From Certhia americana (taxonomy: Eukaryota; Chordata; Aves; Passeriformes; Certhiidae): 64,000 nt of DNA. Made by a program: the position numbers and the translations under genes. The DNA lies in assembly GCA_018697195.1 (NCBI GenBank), contig CM031879.1, positions 39,521,715 through 39,585,714 of the forward strand, in the 5' to 3' direction. Below the pieces are notes generated by a model. It did no database searches. It was not told the DNA's origin and saw only the letters and a program-made list of their open reading frames with translations. Below are positions 12,701 to 25,800 of this stretch, one piece after another; position 1 is the first letter of the stretch, and every line of letters starts with the position of its first letter.

Positions 12701-14984
12701 ACACAGCAAGTAACTATTAGTAGCAGCAAAGGCTAGTGTAAGGGTTTAACTTACACCTCCAGATCTATGCTCTTAGTGGTGCATGGTACGCTAAAGAAAA
12801 AAAGCCAGAATACTTTAAATTGTTGCTCCAGACTTCAGTCTGGCAAAAGTAAAGCCAATATTAATGGGTAAGTAGCAATAAAGAAGGAAGGTAGCTATTT
12901 AACTGTCTGAAAAGAGGAAATAAACATCAGCTTTTGATGTTCAGCTTTACTTGTTAAATGTGAAATTCTTACATAAGCCCAACAAAGGGCTGGCAAAGGG
13001 TTTAATCAGCAATAAAATCCTACTCAAAGTACTTTCTAATTCTACATGTAATTTTAAGAACCTTTTTACAACTACCAGTGCAAAATGGAATTTTATTTGA
13101 GAACAGTAGTAGGTAGCATGACAGTTGAAAAACATCTAGAAATGTGGCTGAAAAATAGTCTAATATCTGCCCAGATGCCAATTCAATTTCATGGCAATTT
13201 AACAGCACACCACTATTATGGATATGGTACTGAAATTAATCTTTCTTTACTTAATTTCATTATTACACTAACATGCAATAAATAATTCTTTGGATTGAAG
13301 TGGAGATACATATTCCTTTTTCTAAAGCTCAACAAATAATTCTCCTTGTAAGATAGTATTTATGAGGAAGACACTGAACATCCCTTCTGGGAAGAATGGT
13401 GTTGCTGATAGGAAATTATCTGTAAAAGTTACTGTGTATCATGTAGTTTTATCTAGATTTATATGCATTGTATGCAATCATACGAAAATTGATCTCCTGT
13501 ATCTCTAATTATCTAGGAGATGAATGCACAGGAGAAACCTCTTGCCTCCCATCAAGAGGAAGGACTCATCATCATGAAGGACTCAAGTAGAAGGAATCAG
13601 ATCCTAGACAAGTGTTGTACAGTGGGATGACTCTGGACATGGTCCTGCTCCTTTTCTTTTACAGCAAAAGCAGTAAAATAGCCTTGCCTTACTTGACTGA
13701 CTGTTATGCATGCAAAGGGCATGCATACCTAGGTGACACAGTATGTATTTGCTGTGGCAAAAATAATAAAAGAGGCAAGATATGTGAGAATGCCATCTGA
13801 AGATACCAAAATACACCTATTTGGAGAATATCTTCATTTCAGTCTTCCAGGGTGGCTAAAATGATAATACAAATATTTCTGTATATATATATATATAAAA
13901 TTATTTTTCAAAATCACTCCTTCCATTTTCTATGGTATATAGGTCAATACAGTTTTGATTAAAGCGTTTAGAAATTTCATAATTTTTGTCTCCAAGGACT
14001 AAGGTTTGAAAAACAATGATTAAGCCCCTTATTTTGCTTTATCTAAAAAGCTGATGGAGATGTTCCAATTAACTTGACTTTGTATATAGCATATGACATA
14101 AAAATCATCTGATTTGTTTCCATTATGATACATCTGTATTTTCCACTTGGTTTTTATATTATAATATAAAATATACTTTACCATTTGAGGATATGACACG
14201 GCTAGAACTCATGACACATGATCTGCATTGCAACTCATAATTTAATACTTATTTAAATGTAGCCCTACAGAACCACAAATTTAACCACAGAGCAGTAATT
14301 ATCATTTCCATCAGATTCTCTGAAATGCTTTGCAATGGAAACTGATGTCACCTGCAGTTTTTAAGACAGTTAACTAGGGGGTTTGTTATTTTAATAAGTT
14401 TCTAGAATGAAATCTTCTTTAAGGTGTCATAGTATCCTCTTTATTTAATTTTTAATAATTCAATAATGAACAAGTTCCCAATGTCCTTTTATAAAAGCAA
14501 AACCAGTGTCTTACATAGGGGAATACTGAGCAGAGAGTTAAACAGAGCATCATGTTAAAAGATTGATCCAAAAATATCACATCTGTATAGAAACCTTAGT
14601 GAATTATCCTTATCAAAGTTAAATATTAATATTAAATATTAATATTAAAATATTATATACTTAAATATTCTAACACTGGTTTTCCTGAAAATTTTCATGT
14701 CCTGGATTTGTTATTCTGAAGTAAGGACTCATTTCTTCTTTTAATTTGCAGTGAATAGTATGTTACTTCCCAAGAACTCCCTATGCTATACAAGGAGCAT
14801 TCCCAAACAGTGTTAATGGAAATGATATATGTAGGTAAGTTCAGAACAGATGCATCACTGTCCAGACTGCAGTGCAATATTTTCAATATTAGTAGAAAGT
14901 ATAGGTGTCTCAGTCTCACTTCAGTGCCTGGTAATGTTATGATTATTCAGGTGAAAACCACCTGAAAGACAGCTCAGTCATTGG

Positions 14985-16230
14985 TCACAGCCAGTACAGC
15001 TTCATGAGAGGGAAGTCCAGCTTAACAAACATGATTTCCCTTTATGACAAGGTAACCCATCTAGATGATCAAGGGAAACCAGGTCATGTGATTTTTTGGA
15101 TCTAAGCAAAGCTTTTGATAGTGTCTCACAGGATCCTTCTGGAAAAAATATCCAGCATACAGCTGGATAAACACATCATGTGATGGGTTAGCAACTGGCT
15201 CACAGGTCAGGCACAAAGAGTTGCAGTGAAAGGGGTGACATTGGACTGGGGTCCTTTCATTACTGGGGTGCCACAGAGCTCCATTCTTGACCTTGTGTTC
15301 TTCAGCATCTTCAGAAATGACTTGAAATGCAGGGCTGAGAGGGACACTAAGTGAGTTTGCAGATGATGCAAAACAGGGAGGAACTGTCAACTCCCAGAAA
15401 GGCCCTGCAGAGAGACCTCAAAAAGTTAGAGAGGTGGGCAATGAACCGTATGAATTTCAACAAGGGCAGGTGCAGGATTCTGCACCTGGGATGGGGCAAC
15501 CCTGGCTGTACATGCAGACTGGGGAATGAGATACGGGGAAACCGAGCTGTGGAAAGGGACCTGGGGATCCTGGTCAATGGCAAGTTGAACATGAGACAGT
15601 GCTGCCTTGGCAGCCAGGAGGGCCAACCCTGTCCTGGGGGTGCATCAGGCACAGCAGCACCAGCCAGACAAGGGAGGGGATTTTCCTGCTCTGCTCTGAG
15701 CTGGGGAAGCCTCACCTCGAGTGCTGGGGACAGTTTAAGTACCACAATATAAAACAGACATTAAACCATTAGAGAGTGTTCAAAGGAGGGCAGCAAAGCT
15801 GGTTAAGAGCCTTGAAGAGAAGCCATATGTGGAGTGGCTGAGGTCACCTGGGCTGTTTAGCCTGGAGAAGAGGGGACTGAGGGAGCACTTCACTGCTGTC
15901 TAGAACTTCCTTGTGGCAGGCACCACTCTCCTGTCTGTGGTGACCAGTGACAGAACAGGAGGGAATGGCCTGAAGTTGTGTCAGGGGAGGTTTAGGTTGG
16001 ACATCATGAATGGGTTCTTCACCCAGAGGGTGTTTGGGCACTGGAACAGCCTCCACAGGAAAGTGGTCACAGCACCAGTGTGACAGAGTTCAAGAAGCAT
16101 TTGGACAATGCTCGCAGGCACAGGGTGTGACTCTTAGGGTATCCTCTGCAGGGCCAGAGTTGGATAAAGTGATCCTTTTGGATCTCTTCCAAATTAGCTT
16201 ATTCTGTTACTCTGTGATTCATTTTGGTAT
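14985..16230 (+). mobile_element. CR1 LINE: 3' half of ORF2 (reverse transcriptase part) and 3' UTR
   Basis: The longest CR1 copy in the window. Translation in shifting frames shows the reverse transcriptase blocks FLDLSKAFDSV (about 15091-15127) and, at 15356-15367, FADD, the catalytic-box form typical of CR1. Between them is a GVPQ..-like block around 15268. Further down are the CR1 C-terminal region (LERWAMNRMNFNKGRCRILHLGWG, about 15433-15500) and the 3' UTR ending ATTCTGTTACTCTGTGATTC. Stops and frameshifts interrupt the frame, so it is a dead copy. The ORFs on both strands at 15061-16279 derive from this element. GC content is clearly higher than the surroundings. Confidence 0.93.
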
Positions 16231-17186
16231 GAAAATATTGATGTTCAGTCCACAATTGAAGCCAGGAAACACACACTAACAGAATCAACTGTATACACCA
16301 AAAAACAGAGCTTTGTAATACTGATAATTTTGTGAAAAGCAAAAAGAAAAGAAAAAAAAATCAAGCTTTGTAAAGTATTAGTGAAGGTATAAATCTCTGA
16401 TAAACTATTTTCCTTCCAGAAGACAATCACTTTTCCTAGCATATGAAAAAAAGAACATCTTCAGATATATCTTTTTCTGCCTGAAACCTGACTGAAAACC
16501 AGTTATCATTGATTTTATGGCTTCTTTCTCTTTTCATTTTTTTCTTCCAAAAACAAGAAACAAGTAATCTTTTTATGTAAATGTGATGGATAAAATATGC
16601 GTTCAGTGAAGAAGAAGCTGGAACCCTACACTGAGTGCTCAAAACATTAGCTTTCACAAATGAATTCTAGAATCTCCTGGGATAAATGTATTGTTAGTTA
16701 TTTCTTCAAAGCCAGGTCACATTCAACAGTAAGAATGGTGCATGCCTCTCATTCTTAGCACTTACCAGTGTTTGCTGCCAAAGAAAGCTTTCTCGGAGGC
16801 ATTTGTGCATTTGAACTTGTAAGACTGGTAACAACCAGACCAGATGAGAGACCTTGCTGCTAAGCCATTATGCCAAAGACAAGACTCATTACTAGTGTTA
16901 TTTTGAAAAGGAAAGCAGTTTTGTTCAGCTTGTAATTAAAAAATGCCATTTAGATTAATTATGCTTATGTAAGCCTAAAAGCATTTAATTTATACTAGCC
17001 ATTCACATTATCTATGATTTTGATTTCAAGAGTATTTGAAATCTTTGGATTGAATGTATTTTCAATTCTAATTTAGAAGGTTGCTTCAGACATATTGCTC
17101 TTCTGAATAAAAGTTCCTGGTTAACCTGGTAATGTTTGTTTTGGCTCTAATAGTTACGGATCTAGGAAAGTTAATGAATTGCAAAT
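16231..17186. other. Unannotated spacer between two CR1 copies
   Basis: AT-rich with no coding signal. The ORFs at 16245-16657 (minus) have no recognisable product. Confidence 0.5.
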
Positions 17187-17636
17187 TAATGATCAAATGA
17201 TCAAGTGGATACAGAGGAGATTTACAAAGATGATCAGGCAGCTAAAGCACCTCTACTATGAGTAAAGGCTCAGAGCTGGGATTGTTCAGCTGCAGAACAG
17301 AAGGCTCAATGGAGACCTTAAAACACCTTCTAGTGCTTAAGGGAGCCCACAAGAGAGCTGGAGAAGGACTTTTTACCAAGGCATGTAGTGGCAGGACAAG
17401 GGGGAATAGCTAAAAGAAGTAGATTTAGAATAGATATTGGGAAGAAATTCTTTACTGTGGTGACCAGGCACTGGAACAGGTTGACCAGAGGAGTTGTGGA
17501 TGCCCCATCCCTGGAGGTGTTCAATACTAGTCTGTACAACCTGATCTAGTGTCAGACATTTCTGTCCATAGCAGAGGGGTTGGAACAAGATGATTTTTAA
17601 GGTCCTTTTAAACCCAAATCTCGATGGGATTCTATA
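17187..17636 (+). mobile_element. CR1 LINE 3' fragment
   Basis: Shows the CR1 3' region in order: GATCAAGTGGATACAGAGGA, GGCTCAGAGCTGGGATTGTT, AGATATTGGGAAGAAATTCT, GGCACTGGAACAGGTTG, CCCATCCCTGGAGGTGTTCA, GGTCCTTTTAAACCCAAA, ending GATTCTATAAA. 5'-truncated. The 209-residue minus-strand ORF at 17373-18002 is an antisense readthrough of this element. Confidence 0.93.
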
Positions 17637-19717
17637 AAGGGGAAAAAAAAAGAAGAATGACAACTTATTAAAAGAAACATGGGGATTGACTAATAACGAA
17701 TTACCAGCTTTTTTTTTTTTTTTAATGTGGAATATCAAAATTAAAAAGCAAGTCCTTCGTAAATATTTATAATAATTTATGATTAGCATGTATTTGCTTC
17801 TTTTTTTCCTTTTACAGAGCTTTAATTTTTTTTTTTTCAAGTCGAACATGTAGGACACTTTTAATCTATTTACTGAAGATACATATATAAAACCCCAGAG
17901 ATTTAAGTATATATTAAGGAACAAAGAAATAAAGACTTTCTTTGAGAAAAAGATGTTTTTCTGAATTATGTAGAAACATGTATCAGAAGATTTATTTGAC
18001 AATATAGCTTACCTCTGTATTGGGTGATTTGCCAAAGCTGGACCTGAATTCATCCAGATTTATGTACCAGGAAAATCAATTGCATTGATGTTTTGTGTCG
18101 ATTTTAAAAATAATTTATCCTTCTGAAATAACCATGTTAGGTTTCTATGTACTCATCCAATAGCTAGTTCACTTTTTGTCAGTGCAAGCATTCTTGAAAT
18201 CTAATTCTTGCCTTCCAGGTATAACTAAAACCCCTTCAATGCAATCGGATGATAAACACAGTATTCATAAGATTGACAATGCAATGTTCATCTCTTTCAC
18301 ACTTGCTACTCATGTATTTCTTAGTGCACCTACTGAGACAATCTAGGGAATTTCTTAGAGGAAAAAACTCCATAGATTCTGTTAATCTAAATGTATGCAT
18401 ATAGTGTAAATCATATGCTATACAGCCTCCCTGTGTGATGCACTAGAAGCTAAGAGCTAACACTGAAGTCGTATGGACTGAAGGAACTTTTCTGCTTATT
18501 GTCTAAAACCAGGCAAAATAGTTTTACAGGAAATAACCAGAGGCAGTGAGAAGATGTCTACAATACTAATATAATCAGAATTAGAAAACTTAAAAACCCT
18601 AAAAATACAAAAAAACCTCCTTAATTCAGAAACATATTAATTTCTCATTGTATTAGGATTCTTCATTTTGTGTCTCTTCTGTTGACTACAGATCATCCAG
18701 GACAGACTGGAGATTACATTTACCCCCAACTGACTAACCCAGTACACTTTGCATTTGTATCATGCATGAACTGGACATGTAGGTATGTAAGACATGACAA
18801 TCCTTGGAAATCATGTTGTAGTATTCAGCTATCTGTATATTTCTCAGGGGGAGTTATCCATATCATGAAGGAATAGAAATGTTGAAGCTGGGATCTATTA
18901 AGATGTTTTTCTAAGAGAACAGTGCTGCTCTTGAGGTACCTGGGTTTGATACTGACATTGGTACTCAAGCAGAAGGCTTGCTTGGTGTGAGGCAATTTGA
19001 ACAAGAAAGGAGAGTAAATTGGTCCCTTAGGTAATATAGAATCCAAGCAGCACTTGTTTCAGTGAAAGGACCCAGGAAAAAGAACAAAGGATATTTGTTG
19101 AGACAGAATAACAGATGCAATTATCTATTTTTTACATAATTGTCATGTCAGATTTATAATTTTATACATTCCCTTTTGACAAGAAGTTGCAATGACTAGC
19201 CACATTATTTTCTTACAGTGCTCAGAAGTAAACTGCCAGTTTCAGGACAGATCTCCTTGTCACAACTGCCTGGAAACGAAACACATTACCAACTACAGTA
19301 CAATCGCATACTACCATAAGATTTTAAATTTTTATGTGCATAAGGTGCAATCCAATTTCTTTTCACAACATAATGGTCATAGATTTAAACCTTTTGGCAA
19401 TTATAAGATGGGTGTTTTTCTTCTGTATAGTCCACAAGATCTCTCTTACAGAGAAATAATAATAAAAAAGGATTTAAAGATCTCAAGAGAGGTTTGAGAA
19501 CCTTTTGTTTTCTATAAAATTCAAAATTTTCAACAAATAAATGTTTGTATATTGCCTGACCAAACTGGTAAAAAATAAATTGCTTTACTTGTTTTGTGAT
19601 TTCCCCAGCTATTCTGTGTCTCTAGTGAAGAGTTGGAAGTGTCTGTTTTTCTGGGGAGTGGCACCAGTTGTGACCCAGTTGATTGTATGCACTCTGTACC
19701 TTCTTAGGTGGCCTTGC
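17637..19717. other. Downstream flank and probable MGAT4C 3' UTR
   Basis: Directly downstream of the MGAT4C stop on the minus strand, so the part nearest 19717 is probably 3' UTR. The polyadenylation site cannot be fixed. One minus-strand AATAAA lies at the stop itself, and another reads on the minus strand near 17990. No other gene is seen. Confidence 0.45.
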
Positions 19718-19723
19718 TTTATT
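19718..19723 (-). promoter_or_regulatory. AATAAA hexamer overlapping the MGAT4C stop codon
   Basis: Minus-strand CAATAAAGC: the TAA stop (19721-19719) is embedded in a perfect polyadenylation hexamer. If it is used, cleavage about 10-30 nt downstream would leave almost no 3' UTR. Vertebrate MGAT4C transcripts are expected to have longer 3' UTRs, so this may be a minor or unused site. Confidence 0.35.
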
Positions 19724-20875
19724 GATTTGGTGTTTGAGAAGTCCAGACGCTAATGCTCCTAATGATCAGCCATTCTTTTTGACTTTTAGTTACAAGTATT
19801 CTCATGCAGTTAATATCAAACAGAACTTTGTGCTCTACATCTGTTATTTCAAAATTCCCATTTTTGAACTCCCCTAGTCTCAAGTAAGTTGTACATTGTC
19901 TTCCTTTTTTACTGCCTACAATCTTTTCACCTACTTCTAGGGCCCCATGATGTAAAATGTCATTTTGCCGATCTTCAGTTCCAGTGACAACTTTAATTTT
20001 ACTGATTTTAATGGGCTTTTCAAATACAATCCCATAGAAGTCTCCAGTAGAAGGAGCTTTGCCCCAGAAGTACTCATCAATGCTGCTGTAAGCCTTGCTT
20101 GCCTCATAGTTTTCAAAAACATTCATATTGGTGTGCAAGTTTGCAGGTGGGTTGTCAGGGATATCAAAGGATTCCTCTTCAAAATCATCATCCTTTAACT
20201 TATTTTCAGCTCCTTTGTAAGATGAGTAGTATCCCATGTGCTGGAAGAGAGATGGCTTAAAACGGATCACTTCCTTTTGAGCTAACAGCCCACGAAAGTG
20301 GATGAGCAGCCAATCGCAAGGCATTTCTTGGTAAAACATCAATAGAAAATGGGCCAGGCGTGGCAGGTCATGAGAGTGGTAAAGCTTTCCAATGTACCCC
20401 AGCTTGGAGAATTCCAATGTCACCCAGTAGGATCCTTCTCGTGAGGTAATTACTTTCTTAACAGCAGTCAAAAAATTTTTTGAGCAGCGAACATCATCTT
20501 CCAGCATCACATAATAGTCAGAAAGATTAGCACAAAAGTTTAGAAGGAAAGCATAATCTACATTTTGTTTTGATCGAAACTTCACACGGTCCTCAGGGTC
20601 ATTGTAATTTCTCTTAAGGCCATCCAATACAGGATAATATTCCTCAGGGACGTGAATAACTATTAATCTGCCCGCAATTATATGATGTGCAAATTTCTGT
20701 GAAATATCCTGGACCATCCCTTCACACCAGGCCGAATCAAAATCTGCCAGCTGTACTACCACTGCAATTTCTTTGAGTTCCTCATAGCTTGACTGCTCAA
20801 ATATGGACTTGATGGTCTCAAGCAAGTAGTTTCCCTTTTTCCGCTTTACAGAGGATAGTCCAATTGTAAGATACC
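19719..20875 (-). CDS. MGAT4C: MGAT4C coding exon 3: GT54 catalytic domain and C-terminus
   Basis: Encodes residues 97 (split codon) to 481 and the TAA stop. The acceptor is TTTTGTACAG (AG at 20877-20876). The family block [22 protein letters not shown] comes directly after it. The acidic motif EDD at residues 222-224 (within VMLEDDVRC) is the likely metal/nucleotide-sugar binding site of this inverting GlcNAc-transferase. A third sequon, NLS, lies at residue 213. Other conserved blocks are [49 protein letters not shown] and the C-terminal [15 protein letters not shown] and [15 protein letters not shown] segments. Length fits the family (human protein about 478 residues, from memory). The bird protein runs five residues (QTPNQ) past the WTS at which I recall the human protein ending. 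The stop codon sits inside an AATAAA hexamer. No frameshift or premature stop is present. Confidence 0.97.
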
Positions 20876-22678
20876 CTGTACAAAAGACAGTTCAAACAAA
20901 AACTGAGTATCTGATATAGGAAGCAATTTTATCACAAAGATATTCTCCAGAGCTGTTTTTCTATTAAATAAACCTCATGAATGGTGAAAGCTGAGAAGTT
21001 TGGTATGTGAATTTATTAAGCTGCATGTGATAAAGGACCTTTATTGTTTTTTCATTAAGAAACATGATATTGCAAGCAGGTAGACATATGGAGACTATAG
21101 TATTAAACATTCATTTGTATACTGCTAGGAGTAACATGTTGGGGACAAATGCCAAAGCAGTGTGTACATTTATGCCTTGTAGACAAAACCAAATATACAA
21201 TGGTAAGGCTGCAAATCTACTGAAAGAAAGGGGATTATGAGGGATTATGCACACTATATTTTGAAAGCAAGGGACTACCAAATGTTGCATTTTTATCATT
21301 TTAAGCCCTCTAAAAGTCTAGTTAGGTTTACGCATAACTTTACAATTTTATGAATTTTGCATGTATAATTATTTCTCAGTGTTGTTCATTTTTAGGTGAA
21401 TTTGTCTAGTTTTTCCTTGCAAGTAGCTTTTCTTCTAATCCTCTTTCAGGACTCTTTAAGCATTTTACAGGGAACACCCTCTTGGAAGATACAATTTACA
21501 CATTATTTTAAACTAGAAGTGAACTTCTCTCCTTGCATGTACAAATAATTTTTAATGCTGTTACATTCTTCCTATACAGAAATATATCTTATAAAACAAG
21601 AAATTTAATCTCTGCTATTTTGTAGTCACTTCCAATTAATTTTTCCTAGCATTCCAAATCAGGATTTTTTTTCAGATATTTGCTAATATATGTCTATTTT
21701 TCTAACTTCTGATGTAAAAAATGTTGAGATTTTGTAATTGACAGGGTGTACTTAAGTTGAACCTACCCCAACGTTCTTAAAATATAGTAATTTGTTAAAG
21801 ACTGTTCTGGTAGTGATTCAGGGTTTCCCTCGAGGCTTAAGTCTGCTCAAAATGAAACTGTACACTGAAGTACAACCCCCAGAAGTCATTTACGCTGCCT
21901 ACAGTGCCCCAAATTTTTCAAATCAAATTTGAACAAACTTTATAGCTTTCTACAACTCACATTTTATTTTACCTTCTGGGCTTGTACTTCAGAGCCTTGT
22001 TTGTGTATGTGAAATGATTGATTTGGAACCCGAAGGATACCTGCCTAAAGTCTAGGTATGGTTATATTTCATTTTTAGAGGAAGCTCTTGAACCATATCT
22101 GAAATAAGAATAACTCAATAGTCCATCTGCAGATGGTTGTGAGAAGAATCCTCCTTTACTGTCCCAATAATAGCAAAATTCAGCTCCCTTTTTAGCACAA
22201 TTATAGGAGCAAGGAGATCTATTTGCAGCTGCTGGGTTGGCAGAATAGTGGACCTGAGGGGTGTATCTATGTGATGCCAAGCATACTTAAGATTGGATTT
22301 ACCTGTTATACCGAGATTGACAGTATGGTCTCAGAGGGTGGTTGCAGAACACCACCAGCATGTGCCTTGCTTCTGCTTTCTAAATCATCTTCCTCTTGCC
22401 TGGGAGGAGATGGAATTATGCTCACAGACCATCCAGGGGCTGCCTGCAGGATATCTACAAGTCAGGCAGTTGGTCAGAAGGTAATCAGGCTGTGGGGCAA
22501 TCACTGCTAGGTCTGGACTAGCAAACACTCAAGAATGGCGTATGATTACTGTCCCACTAACACTCTTGAAACTGTCACTGCTTAATTCAGCCCCTCTTGC
22601 ATAGAAATACCACAGGGACTAAATTTCAAGCCTTTTAAAATTATCTAATTCTGCAACATTCAAATTGCAATTACTTAC
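20876..22678 (-). other. MGAT4C intron between coding exons 2 and 3
   Basis: GTAAGT at the 5' end (22678 down) and TTTTGTACAG at the 3' end. Phase 1. No repeat of a recognised family or internal gene was found inside. Confidence 0.9.
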
Positions 22679-22826
22679 TTTTCCTTGGCAAAGGTGTGCC
22701 AGCTAGGTAGCGATAGGAAATGTTTATAGATCCTGAGAAATTAGACAAATCTTTAAAACTGTGAACATAACGCTCTGGGTTGAGCTGGTGCGTGGCTGTT
22801 TCTCTGATTAATTGCTTGTCCCCTTC
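22679..22826 (-). CDS. MGAT4C: MGAT4C coding exon 2: lumenal stem region
   Basis: A 148-nt exon with no ATG of its own, found by translating the minus strand between the two larger exons. It encodes residues 48-96 plus the first base of codon 97, starting EGDKQLIRE and ending TPLPRK. This is the stem between membrane anchor and catalytic domain. Two N-glycosylation sequons are present, NFS (residue 76) and NIS (residue 82). The acceptor is TAATAG, with AG at 22828-22827, after a T-rich tract. The donor is GTAAGT from 22678 down. The split codon 97 (A + GG, arginine) joins to exon 3 to give PRKRYLTIG, the expected family sequence. Both junctions keep frame, so the exon is real rather than a chance ORF. 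Confidence 0.95.
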
Positions 22827-25800
22827 CTATTAGCGGGAAAACAAAAATAACAAAGAGAGACAGAGAGAAACACGTTTGTGAATGCCAGCTAGAGAGGAAA
22901 CATGGACAGGCAGGTTTCCAAAAATAACATTTTTCAGTTTCAGCTTTCATAAAAGCATGTAGATGTCACCTCATTTAAAACAAAAGCAAACTAACAAACA
23001 AAAACCCCCAAATCAACAATCATTACTGAATATCATACGTTTTGGCTACAGAAAATCTACCATAAACTTTCAGATTACAGCAAAAGGAAAAGAAAAAAAA
23101 ATGCTTTGCATAAAACTCTGGAAAGGTAGCAGACATTAAATTATTAGCCAAAAACAAGCTGTGGTATTCAAAAGAGGGATAAGAAAACATCACTCAGCAA
23201 CAAATAATGAACAGATGTAGAAACAGGGAAGATTTTAAAAAAGTATTTTTAGTGATTAAAAAAATCTACCAAAACTGCTGCAAAAGAAAGACAAACCTAG
23301 ATCCTGGCATCTGGCTCATTTTGACATTTTTCAGAGAAGTTTCAACACAGATTTGTGATAAGAAGAAATGCACATGATCATGCATAAAGTAAAAGTTTCT
23401 CTGAATTTGGAGAACACTTTTTGATGGCAGAGTCAAAAGCTACATTTATCATCACACCTTCTCTTACTGCCTTCTTTAGTCCTTTTCTCCCAAGAGGCTT
23501 CCCTAATCATAGTAAAGGCACAGAAGAGAAAGGGTGGCTTCCTCAGTAGTGCTGTATCCATAAGATCACTTGGGCCTCAGGAAAATCTGTCCTTAGTCCT
23601 TAAGAAAAGGGAAAATATCTAACAAGTCATGAAGATTGAATTTAAAAGTAGGAATGTTTATTTGATTTATCTGGTTTGATTTTAGTCTGATGACATAGAC
23701 GTGTATGAATGAGTTTGTTTCTTCTGAGAGATGCAGTCTTTTAATGCACTAAAATTTTTGGATCTGCCATTAAATGGTAGCATTGTGCAGTAATAGTACT
23801 GCTGCTAACAAGAACAACCACAGAAACAGCACTCATATTTAATGGTATACATGGTACAAAATATGTCAAAGTTATATTTTATAACACAAAGAAATATTTC
23901 TGTAAACTGATTTTACATTCATTTCTAGTTCATTGTTTTTCTTGCATAGAAGTAGTAAATAATCCACTTCTGAGCTTAGTAAAGATTTTTGGCAGACATC
24001 CAGGGGCATCTACCTGCACTATTATGCTCTCTTGATCTTCAGTGTCTCTTGAGTAATTTCTCTCTAGTGCTTATGTGTCACTTTGCATTTGCTCATTAAT
24101 TATGAGTGGAAGTTTGATGATCAGGTACAAGATTAAAATGTAACTCGATGTAGAAAGAAAATGCACCAAAACTTCAGGAGATATTCCATGAAAAATGTCA
24201 GATAGAAAAGAAAAAAGGCTGGTCCAAAAACTTTCTTTTTTCAAAACCTTTTCTTTAATATCAAAACATTGTGTCATGGGTTCCATAACAGAGCACCAAA
24301 ATTCCTTGCTTCATAAGGTTTTGGAATGGAAACTTATTCTGCTGAGGTTTTGCTACATAAAATATTTAGAAATAGACAATGTCAGAAGAAAATGCTTTGA
24401 TTTTAACAAGCAAAATATCTAAACTGACCACAAAAATTTTCCTTTTTTCTCCCCTCATTAATAAATGCCTTTTGTGGCTAACATTTCTTTTTTATAGCTA
24501 CTATTTCATTCTTTTGTTGAATGATGGGCAAAACTGAAATCTGCATTTTTTTCTAAAGATTAAAATCTTCTATCTCTGACTATTATGCAGAGGTCAGTGG
24601 AGCCGAGGAGCTTGATTAACTCTCCTTGGTTTTCTTCTCTAGCTTTTTCAAGGATGGTTTTGGCTTTCATCTGTTAACTAACTTCTAACTTACATGCCAG
24701 CATTTGCTGGGGGTTTCGTGTGGGTGCCATAGGATGAAGTGCCAGAGTTCTCCACCCTTTATGAAGATACTCTGCTCTGCTGAGGATGCTGTGTCAACTA
24801 CAATAGTGCTATTCTTTGCACAGTGCCAAAAATAGTGATTAGTATTCATAGAAGAGTGCAGAACATACACTTCACTTACAGTCCACTTATAACTGTGAAT
24901 AGGTGTAAGACCTCCATGTGTATATTGTGATATCTGGTATATTTTACGTTAGTATGTCTTCAAAATGCTTGATCAAATGTAGTTCATACACTGCAGATGA
25001 AGCACCTTAAACTGCTTTTCTAATACACGTATCAGCACTGCATAACTGCGTACCCTCTACCCAATATACTCCAGCTATTTTGCCACATGGGCCCTTACTT
25101 TCTACTTCTGCAGCAAATGCCCTGCAGAAAACAGTGAAGGGATTCTCTGGACATGTAAGACCCTTTGAGCAAAACCAAAAAGTTTCTCTTCAAAAAGTAA
25201 AAGTACTTACCAAAAAGTAAACCCTTATCAAGGTTTACTAAAATGAATGTCATTTTAATACTCTTTTTGAAAAAGACCACTTTGTCTTACATCTGGCCCC
25301 AGAGACACCAGCACCTCAACCCCTTGCACAGCCTGCTGGCTGAGACTGGGAGGAGGAATTCAGGTTAGTTGTCTTCCTTCTACCAGCTACCTTTAGAAGA
25401 TAGTCCAGCAGGAGATTGGCTGCAATTCAGAGAGCCTTTGGGGCTCTGAGGGCTTTCAGATATTCCTGAGGGAAACTGGTTAGCCTGCTGTCTCCTCAAA
25501 AGCTTTCCCCAAGTATATTTCTCTTCACCACAAACACTGAAATTGCTCATCTTTTAGCTCAGCAGAGAAAACACACCAGACATGGTGTGTTTGGAGCTGT
25601 AAGACAGGGTCAGGAAATTTGAGAATAAAACTAAATAAATAAGTGGAAAAGTCAACATCCTAACACACTTGAAAAACACTTGATGGACCATAAAGGTATC
25701 AAGAGACCTGGAAGAACTCTCAGGAGACTTGGCAAGAGATTTGGCTGAGTGCCACATGAATGCAAACATGCCAGAACTGTGATGAGAGAAGCAATGAAAT

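Larger units (their letters stand above)
5463..14980. other. Intergenic DNA, no gene recognised
   Basis: About 9.5 kb of AT-rich sequence. It holds simple repeats (below) and A-rich stretches at 8425-8525 and 8586-8607. ORFs such as 8219-8535 (minus) and 12059-12415 (minus) are low-complexity F/K-rich or unrecognised. No splice-flanked coding block was seen. Confidence 0.55.

Noticed and set aside
15061..16279. Cluster of ORFs of 66-133 codons on both strands
   Set aside because: They fall wholly inside the CR1 copy and derive from its GC-rich, partly open reading frame; no separate host gene is indicated.
17373..18002. 209-codon minus-strand ORF
   Set aside because: Antisense readthrough of the CR1 3' fragment at 17187-17636 extended through T/A-rich sequence that codes for runs of K and F; no family similarity.
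19941..20198. ORFs on both strands inside MGAT4C exon 3 (19937-20122 minus, 19965-20198 plus)
   Set aside because: Shadow frames of the real coding exon.
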